This document shows, in pieces, positions 17,651 to 27,712 of a DNA stretch of 64,000 nt. The position numbers were made by a program, and so were the translations under genes. Every line of letters starts with the position of its first letter. Within the stretch, counting starts at the first letter, position 1. Origin of the DNA: Marisediminitalea alba (GTDB lineage: Bacteria; Pseudomonadota; Gammaproteobacteria; Enterobacterales; Alteromonadaceae); NCBI RefSeq assembly GCF_002993365.1, contig NZ_PVNP01000188.1, positions 51,346 through 115,345 on the forward strand. Reading direction: 5' to 3'. Below the pieces are notes generated by a model. It ran no database searches. It saw only the letters and a program-made list of their open reading frames with translations, and had not been told where the DNA came from.

Positions 17651-18493
17651 ATGTTAGGACTTTATTTGCAGGCTGGGTTTAAAAAAGCTGCTGATATTAC
17701 GCCGTCTTCACTGGAAGGCCTGCAACGCGCCCCGGTGTTATGGCAGACCTTCTTACCCAGCGCTCGTCACTATAAGAAATACTGTAAGTTAGTTGACTGG
17801 GAAAACCCCACTCGGATGCACCCGTTTTACTGGCAGGTGCGGGGACTTTCATTGCAACTACGCTTGCTGGCTCACAGTAAAAGCCCGTTCAAGTTACTGG
17901 GACTGGTGCATTTGCAGAACCGGGTAGAAGAGTATGCCGAATGCCGCACCGATATTCCCTGTGAGCTGGTGGCCCGCTTTGGTACTGTTTTTCAGCATCG
18001 CCGAGGATTGGCCGTAGAAGTCACCGTTACCGGCAACCAGCGCGGTCAGCGGGTATACAGCGCAACCGGCACGTACCTGATGCAAACCTCACTTAAGCCC
18101 GGCCCGTTACCTGCCTACGAGAGTGATATTGTCGCACCGGGTGAAACCTCCCCCGAGACTGCAGAGTTAGCATTCAGTGCTTCAATGGTGCGCCGCTACG
18201 CAAAAGTGTCTGGCGATGTTAACCCCATTCATTTAAGTACGCTGACAGCCAGATTATTTGGTTTTAAACGGGCGATAGTGCATGGTATGTACAGCGGTGC
18301 AAAGGCGGTTTCTGTGCTGGATAAACAAGCGGAGCTAAATAGCAAAGCAGTGCGGTTAGCGTTTAAACGACCGATGTTTGTGCCAGCCAAAGCCGTGCTG
18401 TACAGCGAACAAGGTGAAGGGTCTACCCACTTCTCGCTGGTCTCAGCCAACCGGGAGCAGGCGGAAACCTACTTCACCGGCCAGATCGGTTGA
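17651..18493 (+). CDS. MaoC-like hot-dog dehydratase
   Basis: 280 aa with a C-terminal MaoC hot-dog domain: YAKVSGDVNPIHLS contains the Asp/His catalytic pair of R-specific enoyl-CoA hydratases, followed by FKRAIVHGMYSGAKA. The N-terminal half probably forms a second, degenerate hot-dog. Such proteins hydrate trans-2-enoyl-CoA or -ACP to R-3-hydroxyacyl thioesters. It starts directly after ygfX and may be co-transcribed with sdhE-ygfX. The specific substrate cannot be told from sequence. Convergent with nadB, 18 bp apart. Confidence 0.85.
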   Translation: MLGLYLQAGFKKAADITPSSLEGLQRAPVLWQTFLPSARHYKKYCKLVDWENPTRMHPFYWQVRGLSLQLRLLAHSKSPFKLLGLVHLQNRVEEYAECRTDIPCELVARFGTVFQHRRGLAVEVTVTGNQRGQRVYSATGTYLMQTSLKPGPLPAYESDIVAPGETSPETAELAFSASMVRRYAKVSGDVNPIHLSTLTARLFGFKRAIVHGMYSGAKAVSVLDKQAELNSKAVRLAFKRPMFVPAKAVLYSEQGEGSTHFSLVSANREQAETYFTGQIG

Positions 18494-18511
18494 TAACGCC
18501 ACCGACTGCGT

Positions 18512-20194
18512 TTAGTGCTCGAAACTGGTTAAATCACCCGGTTGCGGTGAGGTATTAGACGGCATGGGCGTTAAAATGGATGGCGTTGCATTCTCTGCCC
18601 GTTCAGGATAATCCTGGTTGTAATGCAGCCCGCGACTTTCTTGACGTTGCATGGCACAGCGCACTATCAGCTCAGCCACCGTTACCAGATTACGTAGCTC
18701 CAGCAAGTTATTGCTGACCCGGAAATTCGAGTAGTAATCACTGATTTCCTGTTCCAGCAATTTAATCCGGCGAATTGCTCGCTCCAGCCGTTTGGTAGTG
18801 CGCACGATGCCAACGTAATCCCACATAAACAGGCGTAGCTCATGCCAGTTATGCTGGATAATAACCTCTTCGTCAGAGTCGCTGACCTTACTTTCATCCC
18901 ATGGCAGGATGGGCTCTTCTGCGGGAGCTTCATCCAGGCGGGAAAGAATATGCTCAGCTGCTGAGCGGGCAAAAACAATACACTCCAGCAGCGAATTAGA
19001 CGCCATCCGGTTGGCACCGTGTAAGCCTGTGTAAGCGACTTCGCCAACCGCATAGACATTATCCAGATCGGTACGCGCATTTAAATCGGTCATCACGCCG
19101 CCGCAACTATAATGCGCCGCCGGAACGACCGGAATAGCTTCGCGGGTGATATCTATGCCCAGCGAGCGGCATTTGCGATAAATATTCGGGAAGTGCTTTA
19201 CAATGAAGTCGGCAGGTTTATGACTAATGTCCAGATACATACAGTCAGCGCCCAGTCGTTTCATTTCATAGTCGATAGCACGGGCAACAATATCCCGCGG
19301 AGCGAGGTCTTTGCGCTCGTCGAATTTTTCCATAAACGGCGTGCCATCGGCGTGAACCAGACGGGCACCTTCGCCACGCAGTGCTTCGGTAATCAGGAAG
19401 TTACGCGCCTGCGGGTGGAATAAGCAGGTAGGGTGGAACTGGTTAAATTCCATATTAGCGACCCGGCAACCCGCCCGCCACGCCATGGCAATACCATCAC
19501 CGCTGGCAATATCCGGATTCGAGGTGTACTGGTAAACCTTACTGGCACCACCGGTGGCCAGGGTGATAAAGCGGCTGCGGATCACCTCGACCTGTTCCCG
19601 TTTGCGGTTCCATACATATACGCCTTTGCAGCGGTTAGGATTGTCCTGGCTTTTTATCATATCGATGGCATTGTAACGCTCAAAAATATGAATATTGGGA
19701 TGCTGGGATACCGCTTCGTTAAGCGTGATTTGCAGCGCTTCGCCGGTGGCATCGGCGGCATGCAGGATGCGGCGGAAGCTATGCCCGCCCTCGCGGGTGA
19801 GGTGATAGCGGTTTTCGCCGTTATCGGCCTGCTCCTGATCAAAGGGGACGCCATGTTCGATTAACCATTCCATGGCACTCTTGGCATTTTGCGCAGTAAA
19901 CCGCACAACGTCTTCATCGCAAAGATAGGCGCCGGCTTCCAGAGTATCCTGTACATGGGACTCAATGGAGTCGCGTTCGTCAAATACTGCCGCAATACCG
20001 CCCTGAGCGTAACGGGTGGAGCCTTCGTTACAGTCACTTTTACTGAGCAGGATAATGCGACAATAATTGGCCAGTGATAAGGCCAGGCTCATGCCCGCCG
20101 CGCCAGAACCGATAATTAAAACATCACAACTGTGCTCAACGTTAGCGTCAGCAGGTTGCTCCGGTGTTACAGATGAAGAAGCATTTGAATTCAT
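18512..20194 (-). CDS. nadB: L-aspartate oxidase
   Basis: 560 aa, somewhat longer than E. coli NadB (540) because of a polar N-terminal extension (about 22 residues) before the FAD-binding [20 protein letters not shown]. Further motifs: [17 protein letters not shown]-region equivalent [45 protein letters not shown] and [15 protein letters not shown]. It oxidises L-aspartate to iminoaspartate for quinolinate and NAD synthesis. It is divergent from rpoE, the conserved gammaproteobacterial arrangement. Confidence 0.97.
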   Translation of the reverse strand: MNSNASSSVTPEQPADANVEHSCDVLIIGSGAAGMSLALSLANYCRIILLSKSDCNEGSTRYAQGGIAAVFDERDSIESHVQDTLEAGAYLCDEDVVRFTAQNAKSAMEWLIEHGVPFDQEQADNGENRYHLTREGGHSFRRILHAADATGEALQITLNEAVSQHPNIHIFERYNAIDMIKSQDNPNRCKGVYVWNRKREQVEVIRSRFITLATGGASKVYQYTSNPDIASGDGIAMAWRAGCRVANMEFNQFHPTCLFHPQARNFLITEALRGEGARLVHADGTPFMEKFDERKDLAPRDIVARAIDYEMKRLGADCMYLDISHKPADFIVKHFPNIYRKCRSLGIDITREAIPVVPAAHYSCGGVMTDLNARTDLDNVYAVGEVAYTGLHGANRMASNSLLECIVFARSAAEHILSRLDEAPAEEPILPWDESKVSDSDEEVIIQHNWHELRLFMWDYVGIVRTTKRLERAIRRIKLLEQEISDYYSNFRVSNNLLELRNLVTVAELIVRCAMQRQESRGLHYNQDYPERAENATPSILTPMPSNTSPQPGDLTSFEH

Positions 20195-20338
20195 GTAATG
20201 TAAGGGTCACAATGCGTGATTTTCGGCAAGTCTAATAAAACTCGGCGCAAACGTAAAAGACTAAACGCCTTTACGGCAACTATTTTACCGATATTTAGGG
20301 TGTTTAGCTTGAGAAATGAAAAAAAGATCACATTCTTT

Positions 20339-20367
20339 GCGAACTTTTTAAAATACGCGAAGTCTAC
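20339..20367 (+). promoter_or_regulatory. Sigma-E-type promoter of rpoE-rseABC
   Basis: GAACTT at 20341-20346 and TCTAC at 20363-20367 with a 16-bp spacer match the RpoE consensus (GGAACTT, about 16 bp, TCTRA) closely. The -10 is 53 bp upstream of the rpoE start codon, indicating autoregulation as in E. coli. Confidence 0.8.
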
Positions 20368-20420
20368 TCAATTGCTTGCATGAGCTATTTGGGAATTAGT
20401 CGGTAGGAGAAATGGCTCGA

Positions 20421-20999
20421 ATGAGCGAGCAAATAACTGATCAACAGTTGGTTGAACGTGTTCAGCAAGGCGATAAAAACGCGTTTAATCTGCTGGTAAC
20501 GCGCTATCAGCATAAAGTGATGCACTTGGTTTCGCGCTATGTGAAAAACACCGGTGATGTGGCAGACGTCACGCAGGATGCGTTTATTAAAGCGTATCGT
20601 GCGTTACCTAATTTCAGGGGCGACAGCGCATTTTACACCTGGTTGTATCGTATAGCAGTGAACAGCGCCAAAAATTATTTGGTGGCTATCGGGCGTAAGC
20701 CGCCCGCCAGTGATGTCGATGCTGAAGAAGCGGACTATTATGATGGCAGTGATGCACTGAAGGAGCATTCATCTCCTGAGCGCAGTGTGCTGTCGGATGA
20801 ACTTGAGGCGACTTTGTTTCGCGCTATGGAAAAATTGCCTGACGATTTACGAATGGCAATTACTCTGCGTGAAATTGAGGGGCTGAGTTACGAAGAAATT
20901 GCAAATGTAATGGCCTGTCCTGTAGGAACGGTGCGTTCCAGGATATTCAGAGCACGGGAAGCTATTGATAAGGTTATTCAACCATTACTGGAAACCTGA
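20421..20999 (+). CDS. rpoE: RNA polymerase sigma factor RpoE (sigma-E)
   Basis: 192 aa from ATG 20421, which gives the E. coli-like start MSEQITDQQLVERVQQGD; ATG 20412 would be only 2 bp from AGGAG (20405-20409). Region 2 (FNLLVTRYQHKVMHLVSRYV, DVADVTQDAFIKAYRALPNFRG, FYTWLYRIAVN) and region 4 (LREIEGLSYEEIANVMACPVGTVRSRIFRAREAI) are complete. It directs the envelope-stress response to misfolded outer-membrane proteins and LPS. The rseA, rseB and rseC genes follow. Confidence 0.97.
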   Translation: MSEQITDQQLVERVQQGDKNAFNLLVTRYQHKVMHLVSRYVKNTGDVADVTQDAFIKAYRALPNFRGDSAFYTWLYRIAVNSAKNYLVAIGRKPPASDVDAEEADYYDGSDALKEHSSPERSVLSDELEATLFRAMEKLPDDLRMAITLREIEGLSYEEIANVMACPVGTVRSRIFRAREAIDKVIQPLLET

Positions 21000-21096
21000 T
21001 ATTGAGCTTTAGGGCCGAGATCAGGTACAGTAGATTTTGACAAGGTTGCCTTATAACGATGAAAAGTAATCAAGGCGTAACCAGGAAAAGTACTTT

Positions 21097-21699
21097 ATGA
21101 CGCAGCAACACGAAAAATTATCGGCTTTTATGGACGGCGAACTCGATGACAGCGGGTTTGTTGACAGCATTAAAAACGATAGTGAATCACTGGCAAAATG
21201 GCGTAGCTACCATGTCATCCGTAGCGGTTTACGTAAAGAAGCTTCAGTGATGCCGGAATTTGACATTACTGCCCAGGTTGCAGCCGCGCTTGACCAGGAA
21301 CCAACAGTGTTGGCGCCGAAGTCCAAATGGAAGTCGCTACCAGTGGTGAACAAGGTAGTACCATTCCTTCGTCAGTCCGGCCAACTGGCTGTTGCAGCAT
21401 CAGTGGCTGCCGCGGTAATTCTGGGCGTACAACAGGTTAATCAACAACCTGCGGCGGAAGAGCCTTTTACGACTTTCCAGACACCCGTGATCCCAGGCAT
21501 GCCGCAAACCGGCATGGCACCGGTAAGCCTTGAGCAAAGTAATATAGTACCAAATAATCGCGCTGGCGATTCGGATGCACTGTTACAGAAGCGTCGACAA
21601 ATTAATGCTTTGCTTGCCGACCATGAGCAGCAACTGAAACTGAAGCAGGCAGAAGAGCAATCTCAACGGGCCGCGGAATCTGAACCTAATCAGCCTTAA
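21097..21699 (+). CDS. rseA: Anti-sigma-E factor RseA
   Basis: 200 aa. The N-terminal cytoplasmic part (EKLSAFMDGELDDSGFVDSI... WRSYHVIRSGLR) is the RpoE-binding helical domain. One membrane segment lies around residues 97-113 (QLAVAASVAAAVILGV). The periplasmic part is Gln/Pro-rich and ends with a coiled-coil-like QQLKLKQAEEQSQ region. It holds RpoE at the membrane until cleaved by DegS and RseP. It is part of the rpoE-rseABC operon, 97 bp after rpoE. Confidence 0.92.
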   Translation: MTQQHEKLSAFMDGELDDSGFVDSIKNDSESLAKWRSYHVIRSGLRKEASVMPEFDITAQVAAALDQEPTVLAPKSKWKSLPVVNKVVPFLRQSGQLAVAASVAAAVILGVQQVNQQPAAEEPFTTFQTPVIPGMPQTGMAPVSLEQSNIVPNNRAGDSDALLQKRRQINALLADHEQQLKLKQAEEQSQRAAESEPNQP

Positions 21700-21705
21700 A
21701 TTACT

Positions 21706-22764
21706 ATGCAAGCATTCTTCGATGTAAAACAACGCACTGCCCGGGCAGTGCGTTTGTTGTTTCTAACTACCTTAATTTCTGCTGTGCCTGCGGTAGTTTA
21801 TGCGCAGGAAGACTCGCAAAGCGAGCCTGAACAGATAACAGAGCCAGATCTGGCTCTCGCCGATGTTCCCCGGCAAAACCTGAGCGGTATGGAGTGGCTG
21901 GAACGCTTAGCCCAAATCAATCGCACCTCCAATTTTGAAGTATCGTTTGTACTGACCAGAGCCGGTCAGGAAATGACTCCCTACCTGTGGCGGCATGCGG
22001 TATTAGAAGATGGTCTGGAAGCTGAGCAACTCAATCTGCAAAACGGGCCGGGTCAGGAAATGATCCGTCTTGGCAATGTGGTCAGCGTGTTCGAACCAGA
22101 TGTGCAGCCATACAGCATTTACGCCAGTGCCATCAGCGGGCCACTGCCCAGCGATTTATTGTACAACCCTACGGCGCTGACCGACGCTTACCAGTTTATT
22201 ACCATTGGCCGTACCCGGGTTTCCGGCCGGGCAGCCCAGCAGTTACGTATCGTTAGTCGCGACAACAAGCGCTATAACTATCAGGTGTGGCTCGACGAAG
22301 AAACCGGCATGTTGTTAAAGCTGGATATGGTGGATTTACAGGGCTCATTGCTGGAGCAAATTCAGGTCACCGCGGTGAATGTGAGTGAGCAACCGTCACC
22401 GTATTTTTCAAGAATAAATCCACAAGCGTTACCCGGTGCGGTAGCCATGACCCCAAAACCCCGTCAGCATCAGTGGGAAGTGAAATTTTTGCCCGTGGGA
22501 ATGGAAGAAATCAAGCGCGAAACCCGGCGACTGGCCATGACCGGTCAGGTGGTAGAATACAAATTGTTCAGTGATGGCATGGTAGACGTGTCGGTATATG
22601 TGCAACCCGCTCAGGATTCTCTGGATTCTGACGTGGTGCTGCGCCATTCAACCAATACGTTTTTGTCGTTAACCAATGGTCAGGTGCAAATCACTATCAT
22701 TGGCAAAGTCCCGCCTCAAACCGCCTACGAAATTGCCCACTCCATTGGTGCAGCCGGAGAATAG
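21706..22764 (+). CDS. rseB: Sigma-E regulatory protein RseB/MucB
   Basis: 352 aa with a signal peptide ending near VVYAQ (about residue 34). The MucB/RseB lipoprotein-like domain runs from GMEWLERLAQINRTSNFEVSFV through the RVSGRAAQQLRIVSRDNKRYNYQVWLDEETGMLLKLD block to the smaller C-terminal domain. RseB sits in the periplasm, binds RseA and protects it from DegS; LPS or lipoprotein signals release it. It follows rseA by 6 bp. Confidence 0.95.
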   Translation: MQAFFDVKQRTARAVRLLFLTTLISAVPAVVYAQEDSQSEPEQITEPDLALADVPRQNLSGMEWLERLAQINRTSNFEVSFVLTRAGQEMTPYLWRHAVLEDGLEAEQLNLQNGPGQEMIRLGNVVSVFEPDVQPYSIYASAISGPLPSDLLYNPTALTDAYQFITIGRTRVSGRAAQQLRIVSRDNKRYNYQVWLDEETGMLLKLDMVDLQGSLLEQIQVTAVNVSEQPSPYFSRINPQALPGAVAMTPKPRQHQWEVKFLPVGMEEIKRETRRLAMTGQVVEYKLFSDGMVDVSVYVQPAQDSLDSDVVLRHSTNTFLSLTNGQVQITIIGKVPPQTAYEIAHSIGAAGE

Positions 22765-22765
22765 C

Positions 22766-23215
22766 GTGATTACCGAGACGGCGACAGTAATTGGTGTTGA
22801 AGATGATTTGATTACCGTCAGCGCGTCGGTGAAGACCGGCTGCAGTCAGTGTCAGGTGAGTGACGACTGTGGCACCAGCGCCGTGGCCAAAGCGTTTACA
22901 CCACGCCAGCAAACGCTGACTATGCGCAGTCCACTGCCGGTTAAGCCGGGCGACCTGGTGGTGATAGGCATCCCCGAACAAAAAGTCCTGCTGGCTTCCT
23001 GGCTGGTTTATATCGTGCCACTGGTTACCCTGATTGGTGGCGTGATTAGCCTGAACCAACTAACAAACTGGCACGAGCTGGCAGTATTCGCTGTCGCTAC
23101 AGTGTTATCAGCCGGCAGTGTAAAATTGGTCGCACGGTATCTGGCCCGGGCCAGAAATGCTCGCTTCGAGCCGGTTATTGTCAGTCGGGTCAACGACAAA
23201 GCACAAGCGGTATAG
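22766..23215 (+). CDS. rseC: RseC/MucC-family membrane protein
   Basis: 149 aa from GTG 22766, right after the rseB stop and behind GGAGA (22756-22760); the longer open frame inside rseB is not needed. Early cysteines C26, C29 and C35 (GCSQCQVSDDCG) form the cluster-binding motif of RseC. Two transmembrane helices follow (LLASWLVYIVPLVTLIGGVI and LAVFAVATVLSAGSVKLVA). The family also includes RnfH-side/SoxR-reducing system components; here the operon position defines it as RseC. Confidence 0.93.
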   Translation: MITETATVIGVEDDLITVSASVKTGCSQCQVSDDCGTSAVAKAFTPRQQTLTMRSPLPVKPGDLVVIGIPEQKVLLASWLVYIVPLVTLIGGVISLNQLTNWHELAVFAVATVLSAGSVKLVARYLARARNARFEPVIVSRVNDKAQAV

Positions 23216-23232
23216 CCGGGGCGGCTTGTTGT

Positions 23233-23248
23233 TTGCCGTCAGCGGCAA
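23233..23248 (+). terminator. Possible weak terminator after rseC
   Basis: TTGCCG pairs with CGGCAA around a TCAG loop, 17 bp after the rseC stop; only a broken T-rich stretch follows. It could attenuate read-through from the rpoE operon into lepA. Confidence 0.35.
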
Positions 23249-23394
23249 CGATTTGTTGCTGTGATATTCGCTTTTAGCGCAATAAGTAGGTAAAATCCGC
23301 ACCCTTGAAGGTGTCTGGCTGAACACGTCATTGTAATCGTTTATCACCCGCCAGACGTTTAATCGTAACAATTTGCAGGTAATTTCCAAGCATT

Positions 23395-25191
23395 ATGCAG
23401 CATAAGCACATTCGCAACTTCTCTATTATTGCGCACATTGATCATGGTAAGTCGACATTATCAGACCGTTTGATCCAACATTGTGGTGGATTAACCGAAC
23501 GTGAAATGGCAGCACAGGTTCTGGACTCCATGGATCTGGAAAGAGAGCGGGGAATTACCATTAAAGCGCAGAGCGTAACCCTCGATTATAAAGCGCGTGA
23601 TGGTGAAACATACCAGCTTAACTTTATCGACACGCCTGGACATGTAGATTTCAGTTACGAAGTTTCCCGCTCCTTGGCCGCCTGTGAAGGGGCGTTGCTG
23701 GTGGTAGATGCCGGGCAGGGGGTTGAAGCCCAGACCGTAGCCAACTGCTACACCGCTATCGATATGGACATGGAAGTGGTACCTATTCTGAACAAAATCG
23801 ACTTACCACAGGCTGAGCCTGAGCGGGTAGCCGAAGAAATTGAAGACATCATTGGTATCGACGCCGTGGATGCCGTGTGTTGCTCGGCAAAAACCGGTAT
23901 CGGCATTGAGGATGTACTGGAAGTTATCGTTAAGCAGATCCCGCCGCCGGAAGGTGCTATTGATGCACCGCTGAAAGCGCTGATCGTTGACTCCTGGTTT
24001 GATAATTACCAGGGGGTTGTGTCACTGGTGCGCATTGTTGAAGGTGAGCTGCACGTTAAAGACAAGATCCAGATCATGTCAAACGGCCAGGTGCATCAGG
24101 CAGACAAAATTGGTGTATTTACCCCTAAGCCGCTAGAGCGTAAAGTGCTGCGAGCCGGTGAGGTAGGATTTATTATTGCCGGAATTAAAGAAATTCATGG
24201 TGCGCCGGTGGGCGATACCATTACCACCGCCAAGGCGCCTGCCGAGAAGATGTTACCGGGCTTTAAAAAGGTTAAACCGCAGGTTTACGCCGGTTTGTTC
24301 CCGGTGAGCTCAGACGACTACGAAGACTTTCGTGATGCGCTGGCTAAATTGAGCCTTAACGATGCCTCACTGTTTTACGAACCAGAAAGTTCTGCGGCCC
24401 TGGGTTTCGGTTTCCGCGTTGGTTTCCTTGGCATGCTGCATATGGAAATTATCCAGGAACGTCTTGAGCGTGAATACGACCTCGACCTCATCACCACGGC
24501 GCCAACCGTAAACTACGAAGTGCTGCAAACAGATGGCACTGTTATGCAGGTGGATAACCCGTCCAAGTTACCGGCGGTTAACGATATCGAAGAGATTCGT
24601 GAACCCATCGTAGAAGCTAATATCCTGGTACCACAGGAATACCTCGGCAGTGTAATCACACTGTGCGTTGAAAAGCGCGGTAATCAGGTCAACATGAGTT
24701 ATCACGGCAAACAGGTTGCGGTAACCTACGAATTGCCAATGGCAGAGGTCGTGCTGGACTTCTTTGACCGCTTAAAGTCGACCAGCCGCGGGTTTGCCTC
24801 GCTGGATTACAACTTTAAGAAGTTTGTCTGCTCAGACATGGTTCGTCTGGATATTCTGATTAACGGTGAACGGGTCGATGCGCTGGCAGTAATTACCCAC
24901 CGTGACAATGCGCAGTACCGGGGTCGTGACCTGGTGGAAAAACTGCGTGAGTTGATCCCGCGTCAGATGTTTGATATTGCTATCCAGGCCGCCATCGGTA
25001 ACCATATTATTGCCCGAAGCACAGTGAAACAGTTACGTAAAAACGTTATTGCCAAATGTTATGGCGGTGACGTAAGCCGTAAGAAGAAACTGCTGCAGAA
25101 GCAAAAGGAAGGTAAGAAACGGATGAAGCAGGTGGGTAATGTGGAACTTCCACAGGACGCATTCCTTGCAGTACTTAAGGTATCTAAGTAA
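23395..25191 (+). CDS. lepA: Elongation factor 4 (LepA)
   Basis: 598 aa, normal length. Translational GTPase with [14 protein letters not shown] (P-loop), [29 protein letters not shown] and NKIDLP motifs. It also has the LepA-specific C-terminal domain ([49 protein letters not shown]). It acts on ribosomes during initiation or back-translocation. The stop codon overlaps the lepB start by one base, the usual lepA-lepB pairing. Confidence 0.98.
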   Translation: MQHKHIRNFSIIAHIDHGKSTLSDRLIQHCGGLTEREMAAQVLDSMDLERERGITIKAQSVTLDYKARDGETYQLNFIDTPGHVDFSYEVSRSLAACEGALLVVDAGQGVEAQTVANCYTAIDMDMEVVPILNKIDLPQAEPERVAEEIEDIIGIDAVDAVCCSAKTGIGIEDVLEVIVKQIPPPEGAIDAPLKALIVDSWFDNYQGVVSLVRIVEGELHVKDKIQIMSNGQVHQADKIGVFTPKPLERKVLRAGEVGFIIAGIKEIHGAPVGDTITTAKAPAEKMLPGFKKVKPQVYAGLFPVSSDDYEDFRDALAKLSLNDASLFYEPESSAALGFGFRVGFLGMLHMEIIQERLEREYDLDLITTAPTVNYEVLQTDGTVMQVDNPSKLPAVNDIEEIREPIVEANILVPQEYLGSVITLCVEKRGNQVNMSYHGKQVAVTYELPMAEVVLDFFDRLKSTSRGFASLDYNFKKFVCSDMVRLDILINGERVDALAVITHRDNAQYRGRDLVEKLRELIPRQMFDIAIQAAIGNHIIARSTVKQLRKNVIAKCYGGDVSRKKKLLQKQKEGKKRMKQVGNVELPQDAFLAVLKVSK

Positions 25192-26093
25192 TGGCGAATT
25201 ATTTTTCTCTCTTGTTGGTAGTGCTGACCCTGGGGTCGGGATTAATTTGGTTGATAGACGCTCTTGCGTTTGCGCCGAAACGAAAGGCCCGCGGTGTGGC
25301 GCTCTCCGGGAACGGCGAGTCAGCGTTGCCGCCTGAGGAAAAATTGCCTTATATCGTGGATACGGCGCAGCAGATTTTCCCGGTCATCGCCTTTGTACTG
25401 GTGTTGCGGTCATTTCTTTATGAACCGTTTCAGATCCCATCAGGTTCCATGATGCCAACCCTGTTGGTAGGCGATTTCATTCTGGTGGAAAAATACGCCT
25501 ATGGCTTAAAAGACCCGGTATTCCGTCACAAGTTTATTGAAACCGGCGCGCCTGAGCGGGGCGATGTAGTGGTATTTAAGTATCCGGAAGAGCCTTCAGT
25601 CGATTACATCAAGCGGGTAGTGGGCATGCCCGGCGATACAGTGATTTATCGCGATAAGCAGATATTCATTAAGCCTGCCTGCGAAAGCGGCCAGAATTGT
25701 GCCGAATTTAAGGCAATGCCTCAGGAATTTGTCAGCAGTGGCGACTTTGTTCAAAACCTCGCCCCGCTGAAACGTATCAGGGAAACGCTCGGTGACGTGG
25801 AACACGAAATTCTGCAACATCCTGTTTCAGAAGCGCATCCTTCCAATTTCTATACCCAGCCGGGTACCAAAATGAATGAGTGGATCGTGCCGGAGAATCA
25901 GTACTTCGTGCTAGGCGACAACCGCGATAACAGCCGCGACAGCCGTTACTGGGGCTTTGTGCCGGATGAAAACCTGGTCGGTAAAGCCGTCGCTATCTGG
26001 ATCAGCTTTGAATTTGATCGTGCGCCTGACAGTTGGTTACCTTCATGGGTACCATCAGGCGTTCGCTTTAGCCGGGTAGGTGGCATTCAATAA
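25191..26093 (+). CDS. lepB: Signal peptidase I
   Basis: 300 aa. Two N-terminal membrane segments (YFSLLLVVLTLGSGLIWLIDAL and the FPVIAFVLVLRSFLY helix) anchor a periplasmic catalytic domain. The Ser-Lys dyad is S86 (QIPSGSMMPTL) and K141 (VDYIKRVVGMPGD); the GDNRDNSRDSRYWGFVP box is present. It cleaves signal peptides of exported proteins. One-base overlaps with lepA before and rnc after indicate translational coupling in lepA-lepB-rnc-era. Confidence 0.97.
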   Translation: MANYFSLLLVVLTLGSGLIWLIDALAFAPKRKARGVALSGNGESALPPEEKLPYIVDTAQQIFPVIAFVLVLRSFLYEPFQIPSGSMMPTLLVGDFILVEKYAYGLKDPVFRHKFIETGAPERGDVVVFKYPEEPSVDYIKRVVGMPGDTVIYRDKQIFIKPACESGQNCAEFKAMPQEFVSSGDFVQNLAPLKRIRETLGDVEHEILQHPVSEAHPSNFYTQPGTKMNEWIVPENQYFVLGDNRDNSRDSRYWGFVPDENLVGKAVAIWISFEFDRAPDSWLPSWVPSGVRFSRVGGIQ

Positions 26094-26776
26094 TGATCGG
26101 AATCGATCGCTATGCCAGATTATCACAGCGTCTGGGCTACCAGTTTAGTAATGTTGAGTTACTCCAGCAAGCGCTGACTCACCGCAGCGCCGCCAAGCAG
26201 CACAATGAACGCCTGGAGTTTCTGGGCGATGCCGTACTGGGTATGGTAGTGGCGCAGGCGCTGTTTAAGCGCTTTCCAACCGTGCCTGAGGGTAAATTAA
26301 CCCGTATGCGTTCAACGCTGGTGAAAGGCGATACGCTGGCTGAACTTGGCCGTGAGGCCGACGTTGGCGAATTATTAAAGCTGGGGCCGGGCGAACTTAA
26401 AAGTGGCGGTCATCGACGCAGTTCGATTATTGCCGATGCCATGGAGGCCATCCTCGGAGCCATCTATCTTGAAGCAGGCCTGGACACTACAGCAGAAGTC
26501 ATTTTACGCTTGTGGCAAAGCCGCATTGATAAGCTTGATCCTAACGAACATCCTAAAGACGCTAAAACCCGTCTGCAGGAGTTTTTACAGTCCCGTAAGC
26601 TGCCGTTACCGGTTTATGAAGTGGTAGATATCAGCGGCAAAGATCATGACCAGACCTTCGTAGTGCACTGCCAGATAGAATCGCTGGGCAAGCCTATGAA
26701 AGGTACGGGCACCAGTCGGCGGAAAGCCGAACAACAAGCCGCACGGAACGCGCTGGAGAAATTAGACAATGACTGA
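26093..26776 (+). CDS. rnc: Ribonuclease III
   Basis: 227 aa. The catalytic domain contains [16 protein letters not shown] with the metal-binding acidic residues, LTRMRSTLV and [16 protein letters not shown]. The double-stranded RNA-binding domain follows ([23 protein letters not shown] to [17 protein letters not shown]). It processes rRNA precursors and structured mRNAs. Start overlaps lepB by one base; its end overlaps era by 8 bp. Confidence 0.98.
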   Translation: MIGIDRYARLSQRLGYQFSNVELLQQALTHRSAAKQHNERLEFLGDAVLGMVVAQALFKRFPTVPEGKLTRMRSTLVKGDTLAELGREADVGELLKLGPGELKSGGHRRSSIIADAMEAILGAIYLEAGLDTTAEVILRLWQSRIDKLDPNEHPKDAKTRLQEFLQSRKLPLPVYEVVDISGKDHDQTFVVHCQIESLGKPMKGTGTSRRKAEQQAARNALEKLDND

Positions 26777-27695
26777 CCAGCAGTTGCCAGATATCCCTGA
26801 ACCCACTACCCGCTGTGGCCTGGTGGCCATTGTTGGCCGGCCTAACGTGGGCAAATCCACGCTGTTAAACCGGTTACTCGGGCAAAAAGTAAGCATTACT
26901 TCCCGAAAGCCACAAACCACGCGTCACCGGATTTTAGGTATCGATACCGAAGCGGATTGTCAGACCGTATATGTAGACACGCCGGGCTTACACAGCGAAG
27001 AAAAGCGCGCTATCAACCGATTAATGAATCGCGCGGCGACCAGTTCCCTGGGCGAGGTGAGTCTTATTCTGTTTGTGGTGGAAGGTACCCGCTGGACCAG
27101 CGATGATGAGCTGGTGCTGAGCCGGGTGCAGCAATCCGGACTGCCGGCTATTCTGGTAGTCAACAAGCAGGACAAAGTGGCCGATCCTGAGGCGCTGATT
27201 GCGCATTTACAGGTGTTGGCGCAAAAGCATCAGTTTGAGGAAATCATCCCGCTTAGTGCCAAACAGGGCAAACAGGTTGAAGTGCTGCGTGAGTTAGTTC
27301 GTCAGCGCCAGCCGGCCAGCGAGTTTTATTTCCCGGAAGACTATATTACCGATCGCTCAAGCCGCTTTATGGCTGCCGAAATCATTCGCGAGAAGCTGAT
27401 GCGTTACACCGGTGACGAGTTGCCCTATTCAACCACGGTTGAGATTGAGCAGTTTAAGCTGGGCGAAAACGGCGTGTACCGAATTAACGGTCTGATCCTG
27501 GTTGAGCGTGAAACCCAAAAACGCATGGTGATCGGAAAAGGCGGTAAACACTTAAAAACTATAGGTGAACAGGCGCGACTGGATATGGAGCGGTTGTTCG
27601 ACAATAAGGTTTTCCTTGAGCTGTGGGTGAAAGTGAAATCCGGTTGGGCCGACGATGAACGCGCACTGCGTTCGTTAGGCTATGGTGAAGATTAA
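26769..27695 (+). CDS. era: GTPase Era
   Basis: 308 aa. G1 [17 protein letters not shown]2 region [13 protein letters not shown]3 DTPGLH, G4 NKQDKV and G5 SAKQG are all present. The C-terminal KH domain has [16 protein letters not shown]. Era binds the 3' end of 16S rRNA and helps mature the small subunit. It is the last gene of lepA-lepB-rnc-era here; recO, its usual downstream neighbour in Gammaproteobacteria, is not present. Confidence 0.98.
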   Translation: MTDQQLPDIPEPTTRCGLVAIVGRPNVGKSTLLNRLLGQKVSITSRKPQTTRHRILGIDTEADCQTVYVDTPGLHSEEKRAINRLMNRAATSSLGEVSLILFVVEGTRWTSDDELVLSRVQQSGLPAILVVNKQDKVADPEALIAHLQVLAQKHQFEEIIPLSAKQGKQVEVLRELVRQRQPASEFYFPEDYITDRSSRFMAAEIIREKLMRYTGDELPYSTTVEIEQFKLGENGVYRINGLILVERETQKRMVIGKGGKHLKTIGEQARLDMERLFDNKVFLELWVKVKSGWADDERALRSLGYGED

Positions 27696-27712
27696 CTAAG
27701 CAGGTGGTGAGT

